A DNA stretch of 7,179 nt from Streptococcaceae bacterium (GCA_031279745.1 JAITHN010000153.1:1-7179); one strand, 5' to 3'. Positions 1 to 6,334 are shown, numbered from the stretch's first letter. The notes: generated by a model not told the origin, from the letters alone. Numbers and translations are program-made.

Positions 1-926
1 ACATTCGAATTGGAGATACTGTTATTTTGTATAAAGCAGGAGATATTATCCCTGCCGTTCTCCGTGTACGCTTAGAGGAAAGGAAGGAATCGAGCGTCCC
101 TTATGAATTTCCTACTGTTTGTCCGGAGTGTAATTCAACCTTGGTTCATTTGATGGATGAAGTGGCTATTCGCTGCGTAAATCCACTTTGCCCTGCGCAA
201 TTGAAAGAAAAGTTGACGCATTTCGTATCAAGAAATGCCATGAATCTTGATGGCGTGGGACCGAAAGTCTTGAATCAACTCTTTGAACTAGGCTTGGTTC
301 ATGAGGTGAGCGACCTCTACTTGTTGAAAAAAGAAGAATTGCTTACGCTTGAAAAAGTAAAGGAAAAAAGTGCAGATAAGATTCTGAAGAGCATTGAGGC
401 GAGCAAAGGAAATTCATTTGAACGTTTGCTCTTTGGTTTTGGTATACGAAACATAGGCAGTAAGGCAGCGAAATTGCTTGCCCTGCATTTTGGGAGTTTG
501 GATGCGTTGATTGTAGCAAGTGAGGAAGAGATTCAAACGATTGAAACGATTGGTGGAACGGTGAGTGATTCCATTCATCAATATTTTGCAAAAGAAGAAG
601 TAAAAGAAATGGTGGAAGTTCTTCGTCAATGCGGGGTGAATTTTGACTATTTAGGCAAGAAGCCTGATTTACGATTAGAAAAAAACTCTCTTTTCTACGG
701 GAAAACGGTCGTTATGACTGGAACATTGCACCAGTATAAGCGCAGTGACGCCAAAGAGAAAATAGAGTCTATGGGCGGTAGTGTGACGGGTAGTGTCTCG
801 AAGAAAACAGATTTTGTGGTCGCAGGGACGGAAGCCGGAAGCAAACTTGAAAAAGCGAACCTCCTAGGCGTTACCGTCTTGTCAGAAGAAGATTTGGATA
901 AGGCGTTTCTTGATGCTGGGGTGTAA
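1..926 (+). CDS. ligA: NAD-dependent DNA ligase LigA, C-terminal part (5' end outside window)
   Basis: This is the C-terminal 307 residues of the NAD+-dependent ligase that seals nicks in replication and repair. The frame is open from base 3 and reads IRIGDTVILYKAGDIIPAV, the end of the OB-fold, so the TTG at 27 is an internal Leu and not a start. A four-cysteine zinc finger follows (CPEC and RCVNPLC; Cys 40, 43, 58 and 63 counted from base 3). Next comes the helix-hairpin-helix block with glycine-rich hairpins (LDGVGPKV near 82-89, and later GIRNIGSKAAK and IETIGG). The BRCT domain (about 230-307) ends with the typical GSKLEKANLLGV signature. The family is usually about 670 residues, so the adenylation domain with its catalytic lysine lies outside the window. 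The frame shows no break. The stop is TAA at 924-926. I see no U-tailed terminator directly after it. Confidence 0.97.
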   Translation, partial: IRIGDTVILYKAGDIIPAVLRVRLEERKESSVPYEFPTVCPECNSTLVHLMDEVAIRCVNPLCPAQLKEKLTHFVSRNAMNLDGVGPKVLNQLFELGLVHEVSDLYLLKKEELLTLEKVKEKSADKILKSIEASKGNSFERLLFGFGIRNIGSKAAKLLALHFGSLDALIVASEEEIQTIETIGGTVSDSIHQYFAKEEVKEMVEVLRQCGVNFDYLGKKPDLRLEKNSLFYGKTVVMTGTLHQYKRSDAKEKIESMGGSVTGSVSKKTDFVVAGTEAGSKLEKANLLGVTVLSEEDLDKAFLDAGV

Positions 927-1200
927 ACACGTATTCCTTCTGAAGGAGTCACAAGGAATTCTTGATGCTACGAGTAAATTTGATACATCCTCTATGTTTT
1001 CTGAAAGCACGATGCTACGACTAAATTCAGTGCATCCTCAATGTTTTCTGAAACACTATGCATTGCGCGGAATCCTCAGCGAATTTTCAGTGAAAGCGTC
1101 TGTACAGTTATTCTTTTATTGGGTGGGTGTTTCCATTTTTGGGAACCCTTCCTTTGATAACTGTCCGATGCGGAAAAAATCAAAACCTTAAGAAAAAGAC
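927..1200. other. Gene-free gap between ligA and tRNA-Leu
   Basis: About 270 bases separate the ligA stop from the tRNA promoter. An open frame at 910-1191 crosses the gap, but its product resembles nothing I know. It overlaps the end of ligA, has no good ribosome binding site and consists largely of translated 47-bp repeats, so I do not call it a gene. The gap holds a 7-bp inverted repeat (ATTCCTT 933-939 with AAGGAAT 953-959) without a T-tract, and the tandem repeat listed separately. It also holds a weak, bulged GC hairpin near 1123-1148. No convincing intrinsic terminator for ligA is visible. Confidence 0.6.
964..1057. repeat. Imperfect 47-bp tandem direct repeat, two clear copies
   Basis: Copy 1 (964-1010) and copy 2 (1011-1057) both begin GATGCTACGA. 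They share TAAATT, CATCCTC and ATGTTTTCTGAAA at the same offsets, with about six differences over the first 43 positions. A third, much degraded copy may follow at about 1058-1100 (AATCCTC, then TTTTCAGTGAAAGC). The GATGCT inside the ligA end at 912 could be a chance partial match. Copy 2 can fold weakly: AGTGCAT (1029-1035) with ATGCATT (1058-1064), enclosing TGTTT/AAACA (1042-1055). Its function is unknown. Confidence 0.75.
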
Positions 1201-1228
1201 TTGCACTTGTTTTGAACTATGCTATACT
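1201..1228 (+). promoter_or_regulatory. Promoter of tRNA-Leu
   Basis: The -35 box is TTGCAC (1201-1206), followed by a 16-bp spacer and the -10 box TATACT (1223-1228). A TG at 1220-1221 makes it an extended -10 promoter (TGCTATACT). Transcription would begin near 1235, only a few bases before the tRNA, as expected for a stable RNA gene. Confidence 0.8.
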
Positions 1229-1240
1229 AAAATAGTTGTC

Positions 1241-1326
1241 GCGGAGATGGCGGAATTGGCAGACGCGCAAGACTAAGGATCTTGTGCCCAACTTCGGGCG
1301 TGAGGGTTCAAGTCCCTTTCTCCGCA
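1241..1326 (+). tRNA. tRNA-Leu, anticodon AAG
   Basis: This is an 86-nt class II tRNA. The acceptor stem GCGGAGA (1241-1247) pairs with TCTCCGC (1319-1325), and the discriminator base is A1326. The anticodon stem CAAGA (1268-1272) pairs with TCTTG (1280-1284) around the loop CTAAGGA, which gives anticodon AAG at 1275-1277. This reads CUU, and more leucine codons if A34 is deaminated to inosine. The long variable arm GCCC/GGGC (1286-1299) and the discriminator A fit leucine. The T arm GAGGG-TTCAAGT-CCCTT (1302-1318) is normal, with one G-U pair. The CCA end is not encoded, because TAG follows, so it must be added after transcription. It is a lone tRNA gene with its own promoter and terminator. 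Confidence 0.96.
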
Positions 1327-1331
1327 TAGAT

Positions 1332-1362
1332 AGAAGATGCTGCTAGGCATCTTCTTTTTTTT
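1332..1362 (+). terminator. Intrinsic terminator of tRNA-Leu
   Basis: AGAAGATGC (1332-1340) pairs with GCATCTTCT (1347-1355) around a six-base loop, and the T-run continues to 1362. It begins six bases after the tRNA and separates it from nrdG, although some read-through could feed nrdG. Confidence 0.9.
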
Positions 1363-1445
1363 ATCAAAAACACGCGTTTGATTGTAGGTGTCCTAGCCGT
1401 TGCGCAGTAACACGAAACTTAGAGTAAAGGAAGGAAGTGAGTGGT

Positions 1446-2048
1446 GTGAGAAATCCTAAACCGAAAGAGTGGAAGAGCGCTCAACTTTCTCAAAAGATGA
1501 TTGCCGATTATAAAGCGCTAAATTTTGTCGATGGAGAGGGAGTAAGAAATTCTCTTTATCTATCTGGATGTTTATTTGCATGTGAAGGTTGTTACAATGT
1601 TGCAGCACAAAGTTTTCGTTATGGCACGCCTTACACTCAGGAATTGGAAGAGAGGATTATCGAAGATACAAGGCCTGATCATGTTCAAGGCATCACGCTT
1701 CTAGGGGGAGAGCCCTTCTTGAATACGGAGGTTTGTCTATCGTTGGTAAAACGCTTTAGGAAAGAGTTTGGAGACACAAAAGATATTTGGTCTTGGACGG
1801 GGTATACGTTTGAGGAATTGTTGCTGGAAACAGAAGACAAGTTGGAACTCCTTTCCGAAGTCGATATTTTAGTCGACGGACGTTTTGATTTAAGTAAAAA
1901 AAATCTAATGTTGCAATTTAGAGGAAGCAGCAATCAACGAATTATTGATGTCAAAAAGTCAATAGCTGCAAACTCAGTTATACTTTGGAATAAACTAAAA
2001 GATGGCACAGAAAATTTTGAGCAAATCCATAAAGATGAATGGATATAA
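1446..2048 (+). CDS. nrdG: Anaerobic ribonucleoside-triphosphate reductase activating protein NrdG
   Basis: NrdG is the radical-SAM activase that uses a [4Fe-4S] cluster and S-adenosylmethionine to install the glycyl radical on NrdD, allowing dNTP synthesis without oxygen. The cluster motif CLFACEGC (Cys 42, 46 and 49) is intact. It is followed by the GGEP motif (LLGGEPF) and SSNQRIIDV near the C terminus. The protein of 200 residues has the usual length. I chose the GTG at 1446 because the product then starts MRNPKPKEWKS, as I recall for streptococcal NrdG (NNPKPQEWKS). The purine-rich AAAGGAAGG (1426-1434) then lies 11 bases upstream. A GTG at 1437 in the same frame would add three residues and cannot be excluded. 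nrdD, usually adjacent in this order, is absent here. No clear own promoter or NrdR box is visible between 1363 and 1445. Confidence 0.95.
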   Translation: MRNPKPKEWKSAQLSQKMIADYKALNFVDGEGVRNSLYLSGCLFACEGCYNVAAQSFRYGTPYTQELEERIIEDTRPDHVQGITLLGGEPFLNTEVCLSLVKRFRKEFGDTKDIWSWTGYTFEELLLETEDKLELLSEVDILVDGRFDLSKKNLMLQFRGSSNQRIIDVKKSIAANSVILWNKLKDGTENFEQIHKDEWI

Positions 2049-2072
2049 GCAGTCGTGCCTCCTATTTTAAAT

Positions 2073-2129
2073 CTTCGAATCCAAAACCGATTTGCACCGT
2101 GAGGGTGCGAGTCGGTTTTTTGTTCGAAG
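2073..2129 (+). terminator. Long intrinsic terminator after nrdG
   Basis: The core stem pairs 2083-2098 (AAAACCGATTTGCACC) with 2104-2119 (GGTGCGAGTCGGTTTT) around the loop GTGAG. That is 16 continuous pairs including two G-U wobbles, and the T-run extends to 2121. An outer inverted repeat, CTTCGAA (2073-2079) with TTCGAAG (2123-2129), brackets the hairpin and could extend it across a three-base internal loop. It ends transcription of nrdG ahead of the rny promoter. Confidence 0.9.
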
Positions 2130-2200
2130 CAGGGTGGCAGACGATTGATAAAATGTTTCGTTTAGGGGAACGAATGACACGGGATATGGGTAAGTTTCTT

Positions 2201-2229
2201 TTGCTTTTTAATTTTGATTAAGGTAAAAT
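2201..2229 (+). promoter_or_regulatory. Promoter of rny
   Basis: The -35 box TTGCTT (2201-2206), a 17-bp spacer and the -10 box TAAAAT (2224-2229) match a housekeeping sigma factor promoter. Transcription would begin near 2236, giving a leader of about 94 nt before the rny ATG. Confidence 0.65.
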
Positions 2230-2236
2230 GAAAAAT

Positions 2237-2305
2237 GTGGTTTAGACCACTTAAAGACAAAATCGCAGGCATCTTGTTCGCGATTTTCGTCGCGGACGAG
2301 CGCCT
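2237..2305 (+). promoter_or_regulatory. Structured 5' leader of rny
   Basis: A small hairpin, GTGGT (2237-2241) with ACCAC (2246-2250), sits at the predicted 5' end of the transcript. A larger one pairs CTTGTTCGCGA (2273-2283) with TCGCGGACGAG (2290-2300) around TTTTCG, 11 pairs with two G-U wobbles. It is lengthened past a small bulge by AGGC (2267-2270) with GCCT (2302-2305). It has no T-tract, so it is not a terminator. It ends 13 bases before the AGAGGTG ribosome binding site. An alternative pairing, AAAATCGC (2259-2266) with GCGATTTT (2280-2287), would exclude it. A regulatory role is inferred. Confidence 0.55.
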
Positions 2306-2329
2306 CCGAAATAAAAAAGAGGTGAAACA

Positions 2330-3961
2330 ATGATAGTAATTATCGTAGTTGGAATTCTCGCTCTCGTTGTAGGATTTTTCACTGGGCAAATCATCAAGGC
2401 TAGCCAAGTGAAAAAGTTAGAAGATTTGAAAGCTAAAGAAGATGAATTTGCAGAAAAGAGTGCTGAAAGTATTCTGAAAAAAGCGAATTTAGAAGCGGAA
2501 ACAATGACGAATCAAGCTAAGGCTATTGTATCAGAAGCCGAAAAGCAAGCTCAAACATTGAAAAAAGAAGTGCTTCTTGAAGCGAAAGAAGAAAACCAAA
2601 AGTACCGTTCTGAAATCGAAAATGAACTGAAAGAAACCAAACGTGAAGTGCGTGAGCAAGAAAGTCGTGTTCTCCAAAGAGAACAAAGTCTTGATCGTAA
2701 AGATGAGCTCATTACAAAACGTGAGGCTTCAGTCGATGAACGTGAAACTGCCTTGGTTGAGCGGAAATCCTCTCTCGACGAACGTGAGAAAAAAGTGGAA
2801 GAGTTAATTGAAGCAGAAAAGCATGAACTTGAACGCATTTCTGGACTTTCAAAAGATGAAGCAAAGTCAATTATTATGGAAACGACTGAAAATGAACTTT
2901 CTCATGAAGTGGCTTTGATGATCAAAGAAAGTGAAGAAAAAGCAAAAGAAACAGCGGATAAAAAAGCAAGAAATATTTTATCTCTTGCAATGCAACGAGT
3001 TTCTGGAGATCAGGTGAGTGAAAATACGGTTTCTGTTGTGAATCTTCCAAGTGACGAAATGAAGGGACGCATCATTGGACGCGAAGGTAGAAACATTCGC
3101 GCGTTAGAAACATTAACAGGGATAGATTTAATCATCGATGATACACCGGAAGCAGTCGTCCTCTCTGGATTTGATCCAATTCGTCGTGAGGTTGCACGAA
3201 TGACCCTTGAAAAATTAATTCAAGATGGGCGCATTCATCCTGCAAGAATCGAAGAAATGGTTGAAAAATCTAGAAAAGAGATGGATGAACGCATTCGAGC
3301 ATACGGAGAAGAAGCAGCATTTGAAGTAGGTGCACATACGCTTCATCCTGATTTGATCAAAATTATGGGACGTCTTCACTTCCGTACAAGTTACGGGCAA
3401 AATGTACTACGTCATTCCATCGAAGTGGCAAGACTTTCTGGAGTATTGGCAGGAGAGATGGGACAAGACGTTGCACTTGCAAAACGCGCTGGATTCTTAC
3501 ATGATATTGGGAAAGCTCTCGATCATGAAGTAGAAGGATCTCACGTGGAAATTGGTGCGGAGTTAGCTAGCAAATACCATGAGCATCCGGTTGTAGTCAA
3601 TACTATTGCCTCTCACCATGGAGATACGGAAGCAACTTCCATCATTGCAGTATTGGTTGCAAGCGCAGATGCATTATCAGCGGCAAGACCAGGAGCAAGA
3701 AGTGAATCTCTTGAGAACTATATCCAAAGATTGAAAAATCTTGAAGGAATTGCGAACTCATTTGACGGAGTAGCCAATAGTTTCGCCATCCAAGCGGGTC
3801 GTGAAGTGCGGGTTGTTGTTGAACCAAGCAAAGTGGATGATGTTCAGACCTATACTTTGGTTCGAGATATCCGTAAGCGCATTGAAGATGAAATGGATTA
3901 TCCAGGACATATTAAAATCACTGTTATTAGAGAAACAAGAGCTGTCGATTATGCGAAATAA
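2330..3961 (+). CDS. rny: Ribonuclease Y
   Basis: RNase Y is the membrane-anchored endoribonuclease that starts decay and processing of many mRNAs in Firmicutes. The 543-residue protein shows the full family order. A transmembrane helix lies at about 2-22. A long charged coiled coil runs from about 25 to 220, with heptad-like LxRKDExxxxREASVDERE repeats. A KH domain at about 230-300 carries the RNA-binding GREG loop (250-253) inside GRIIGREGRNIRALE. An HD phosphohydrolase domain holds the metal ligands H362, H391-D392 (LHDIGKA) and D447, plus the HH pair at 429-430. The C-terminal domain ends RETRAVDYAK. The length is slightly above the roughly 520 residues of the Bacillus protein. The ATG at 2330 is preceded by AGAGGTG (2318-2324) at 5-base spacing. 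The gene is flanked by terminators and is probably transcribed alone. Confidence 0.98.
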   Translation: MIVIIVVGILALVVGFFTGQIIKASQVKKLEDLKAKEDEFAEKSAESILKKANLEAETMTNQAKAIVSEAEKQAQTLKKEVLLEAKEENQKYRSEIENELKETKREVREQESRVLQREQSLDRKDELITKREASVDERETALVERKSSLDEREKKVEELIEAEKHELERISGLSKDEAKSIIMETTENELSHEVALMIKESEEKAKETADKKARNILSLAMQRVSGDQVSENTVSVVNLPSDEMKGRIIGREGRNIRALETLTGIDLIIDDTPEAVVLSGFDPIRREVARMTLEKLIQDGRIHPARIEEMVEKSRKEMDERIRAYGEEAAFEVGAHTLHPDLIKIMGRLHFRTSYGQNVLRHSIEVARLSGVLAGEMGQDVALAKRAGFLHDIGKALDHEVEGSHVEIGAELASKYHEHPVVVNTIASHHGDTEATSIIAVLVASADALSAARPGARSESLENYIQRLKNLEGIANSFDGVANSFAIQAGREVRVVVEPSKVDDVQTYTLVRDIRKRIEDEMDYPGHIKITVIRETRAVDYAK

Positions 3962-3992
3962 AACATATGGGGGAAACCCCATATGTTTTTTT
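3961..3992 (+). terminator. Intrinsic terminator of rny
   Basis: A perfect 12-bp stem, AAACATATGGGG (3961-3972) with CCCCATATGTTT (3977-3988), closes a GAAA loop and is followed by more T residues to 3992. Its first base is the last base of the rny stop codon. Confidence 0.95.
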
Positions 3993-4103
3993 GATGTTTC
4001 GAAGCGGCGCTGCTTTACAAGTGATCATCCGAATCGCTGCCTTGACAAGCGATTATCAGAAGCGCCACCTTCACCGTGATCATCCGAATCGCTGCCTTCA
4101 AAA
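3993..4103. repeat. Tandem array of 27-28-bp repeats, about four units
   Basis: The units are 3993-4020 (degenerate), 4021-4048, 4049-4075 and 4076-4103. Units 2 and 4 agree at 26 of 28 positions and both begin GTGATCATCCGAATCGCTGC. Unit 3 agrees with unit 2 at about 19 of 27. Unit 1 shares the GAA-CGCTGC-ACAA pattern with small insertions. There is no spacer between units, so this is not a CRISPR array. Unit lengths of 27 and 28 do not keep a reading frame. The array fills the space between the rny terminator and the promoter of the glucanotransferase gene. Its role is unknown. Confidence 0.8.
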
Positions 4104-4123
4104 GCAATAAAAGAGGTTATTTT

Positions 4124-4152
4124 TTTCATAATCAAAAACTTCTTGTTATAAT
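4124..4152 (+). promoter_or_regulatory. Promoter of the glucanotransferase gene
   Basis: A perfect -10 box TATAAT (4147-4152) lies 17 bp downstream of a poor -35 match, TTTCAT (4124-4129). Transcription would begin near 4159. The weak -35 suggests that an activator or other upstream sequence may be involved, but none is visible with certainty. Confidence 0.65.
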
Positions 4153-4154
4153 AA

Positions 4155-4170
4155 TTGTAAACGTATACAT
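4155..4170 (+). promoter_or_regulatory. cre-like / LacI-family operator at the transcription start
   Basis: TTGTAAACGTATACAT fits every position of the CcpA catabolite-response consensus WTGNAANCGNWNNCWW. It covers the predicted start site just after the -10 box, where binding would block transcription. The same imperfect palindrome centred on CG could be bound by a MalR-type LacI-family repressor. Either way, sugar-dependent repression of the downstream glucan enzyme is a sensible reading. Confidence 0.7.
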
Positions 4171-4183
4171 GAAGGAGTAGGGA

Positions 4184-6208
4184 ATGACAAAAGATTTTCA
4201 GTTGAAACCATACGGAGCGAGACCCTTTCATACTGGGGTGGCAGTACCTGTGTTTTCTCTTCGCGGAGAAGAGGATTTCGGGGTGGGAGATTTCACAGAT
4301 TTGATCAAATTTTCGAATGTAATCAAGGAATTGGGATTTGATCTGATTCAATTATTACCTGTAAATGACACGACTATTTTTTTAAATTGGAAAGACTCAA
4401 GTCCTTATCGTGCAAACTCTGTTTTTGCGTTACATCCCATTTATTTAGGGGTCAATGCATTTAAAGTATTTTTAGATGCAATGGGCAGAGAAGAATTTGA
4501 AGCAGAGCGTAAGGCGTTAAATGCGCTAGAAAATGTGGATTATGAAAAGACGCTTGCCTTAAAGTGGAAGTATGCAAGAATCGTCTTTGATAAAGTTCGA
4601 GTAGCGATTTTGGAAGAAAAAGGGTTTGTTGACTTTTTTGAGGAAAGAAAATCTTGGTTAGAACCCTACGCAGCATTTTGCTATATTCGGGATCAATTTC
4701 AAACCAGTGAGATTGAGAAATGGGGTTCATTTCAAAAGTATTCGGATGAGATTTTGACTTCTTTAAAAGAAGATGACGAGATTCTTTACGAATTGGAACT
4801 TATTTATTTTGTTCAGTATTTGTTACACCTTCAGCTGAAAGAGGCGAGCGTCCATTGCCATAGTATCGGCGTGGCTCTAAAAGGGGATATTGCGATTGGA
4901 GTTGGAAAGGATTCTGCAGACACGTGGGCGCAGCCAGACATCGTAAACTTAGATAAATCTGCTGGTGCTCCTCCAGATGCATTTTCCAAAACAGGGCAAA
5001 ACTGGGCATTTCCAACATACAATTGGGAGGCAATGAAAGAAAACGATTATGCATGGTGGAAATCTCGTCTACGCACAATGGCTGAGTATTTCGATGCCTA
5101 TCGCCTGGACCATATCCTTGGATTTTTCCGCATTTGGCAAATTCCTTTAACGAGTGTTCGTGGTCTTTTAGGACATTTTAGTCCGGCAATCGGGTTGACG
5201 ATTGAAGAGATCGAACAAAATTACGGCATTCCTTATAGAGAATGGGGCGGAGGATACCGTTTTACAGATCCATTTATTAAGGATTGGGTCGTACAAGAAA
5301 TTGTCGGTTGGGAGAATAAGGATATGATTCTCAACACCTATTTGCAAGATAGAGGTTGGGGAAATTATGAATTTAAGGAAGAATTTAATACACAGGCTAA
5401 AATTGATGCAGCGTTAGAAGAGGGTTGGATAAAAAATGCGTTATTTACCTTGCATGAAAATGTCATTTTCGTCCAAGATAGCAATAATCCTGAGTTGCTT
5501 CATCCCCGTGTTGAGCTAATGAATACATCGAGTTGGCGAGAATTTGGCGAGCCATTTCGGAATCAGCTCGCAAGGCTACATGAAGAGTATTTTTACCATA
5601 GGAACACGGATTATTGGGGAGAGTTAGCGAAGGAGAAGCTACCACAGATTATCCATGCTTCGAATATGTTGCCATGTGGGGAAGATTTGGGGATGGTTCC
5701 AAGCAACGTTCCTTTCATCATGGGTGAGCTTGAGATTTTACGTTTAATTGTGGAGCGTATGCCATCGATCCCAGGGCACATGGTAAATGATTTAGACTCT
5801 GCGCCTTACCTTTCTGTTGCAACTCCATCTTCTCATGATACTTCAACTCTTCGGATGTGGTGGGAAGAAGACCCTGATTTTACTAAGGATTACTTCCATT
5901 ACATTATGAAAAAAGGAGGAGAGGTCCCTGAAACGGCGACGACCGATGTGATGCAAGAAATCATCTATCGTCACATGGATTGCAATGCGATGTTGACGGT
6001 TTTCACCATTCAAGATTTGTTTGGTGTGCATGAATCGACTCGGGTGGAAGATCCTCGTAGTGAAAAAATCAACGATACTTCAAAACCCTTCCACTATTGG
6101 CGCTACCGCGTGCATCTCACCAATGAAGAAATGATGGAGAAAAAGGAATGGATTGAGCGGATAAAATCTATGGTTCAGCATAGTAAACGTGTGCGACCTG
6201 GCGAATAG
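4184..6208 (+). CDS. malQ: 4-alpha-glucanotransferase, GH77, DPE2-like
   Basis: This disproportionating enzyme (amylomaltase) cleaves an alpha-1,4 glucan or maltose and transfers the glycosyl part to another glucan in the cytoplasm. The GH77 catalytic residues are visible: nucleophile D309 in AYRLDHILGF, acid/base E500 in CGEDLG, and the transition-state Asp D552 in SSHDTSTLRMWW. The N-terminal GVAVPVFSLRGEEDFGVGDF, the segment GAPPDAFSKTGQNWAFPTYNW, the roughly 180 residues between D309 and E500, and the C-terminal KPFHYWRYRVHLT resemble plant cytosolic DPE2 and Bacteroidetes relatives. They do not resemble the roughly 500-residue MalQ usual in lactic bacteria. DPE2 has N-terminal CBM20 starch-binding domains; these are missing, and the 674 residues match only its catalytic half. 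The ATG at 4184 follows AAGGAG (4172-4177) with 6-base spacing. It has its own promoter, cre-like site and terminator, and no malP or glycogen gene adjoins it. Confidence 0.93.
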   Translation: MTKDFQLKPYGARPFHTGVAVPVFSLRGEEDFGVGDFTDLIKFSNVIKELGFDLIQLLPVNDTTIFLNWKDSSPYRANSVFALHPIYLGVNAFKVFLDAMGREEFEAERKALNALENVDYEKTLALKWKYARIVFDKVRVAILEEKGFVDFFEERKSWLEPYAAFCYIRDQFQTSEIEKWGSFQKYSDEILTSLKEDDEILYELELIYFVQYLLHLQLKEASVHCHSIGVALKGDIAIGVGKDSADTWAQPDIVNLDKSAGAPPDAFSKTGQNWAFPTYNWEAMKENDYAWWKSRLRTMAEYFDAYRLDHILGFFRIWQIPLTSVRGLLGHFSPAIGLTIEEIEQNYGIPYREWGGGYRFTDPFIKDWVVQEIVGWENKDMILNTYLQDRGWGNYEFKEEFNTQAKIDAALEEGWIKNALFTLHENVIFVQDSNNPELLHPRVELMNTSSWREFGEPFRNQLARLHEEYFYHRNTDYWGELAKEKLPQIIHASNMLPCGEDLGMVPSNVPFIMGELEILRLIVERMPSIPGHMVNDLDSAPYLSVATPSSHDTSTLRMWWEEDPDFTKDYFHYIMKKGGEVPETATTDVMQEIIYRHMDCNAMLTVFTIQDLFGVHESTRVEDPRSEKINDTSKPFHYWRYRVHLTNEEMMEKKEWIERIKSMVQHSKRVRPGE

Positions 6209-6281
6209 ATCTAGAATACCCTATCACTTGGACGGTTTCGCGCTGTGTGGATACAACACGTATTGACGGAATAATGGTTGC

Positions 6282-6320
6282 AAAAAGAATCTCACCTACT
6301 TCTGAGGTGAGATTCTTTTT
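6282..6320. terminator. Bidirectional terminator between malQ and the ECF S-component gene
   Basis: A perfect 16-bp stem, AAAAAGAATCTCACCT (6282-6297) with AGGTGAGATTCTTTTT (6305-6320), encloses a 7-base loop. It carries a T-run on both strands, so it can end transcription of the plus-strand malQ (stop at 6208) and of the convergent minus-strand gene (stop at 6335). Confidence 0.93.
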
Positions 6321-6334
6321 CATACAAGTTTGAA

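Noticed and set aside
27..29. TTG as the start of the first gene
   Set aside because: The frame is open upstream to base 3 and encodes conserved LigA OB-fold residues, so the TTG is an internal leucine codon.
910..1191. 93-residue open frame after ligA
   Set aside because: It overlaps the end of ligA and lacks a good ribosome binding site. Much of it is a translation of the 47-bp repeat, and the product resembles no family I know.
2039..2221. 60-residue open frame between nrdG and rny, including a 15-codon piece from the ATG at 2174 with AGGGGA before it
   Set aside because: It runs straight through the nrdG terminator and the rny promoter, and the sequence looks like translated regulatory DNA. 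The small piece is too short to support without expression data.
2237..2329. Riboswitch or T-box in front of rny
   Set aside because: No specifier loop or T-box motif and no conserved riboswitch core is visible. The hairpins lack a T-tract, and rny is not a metabolic target of such switches.
3993..4103. CRISPR array
   Set aside because: The repeats touch each other with no unique spacers, they diverge strongly, and no cas gene is present.
4025..4351. 108-residue minus-strand open frame over the malQ start
   Set aside because: It is a shadow of the malQ gene, its promoter and the repeat array. It has no family resemblance and runs antisense to a clear gene.
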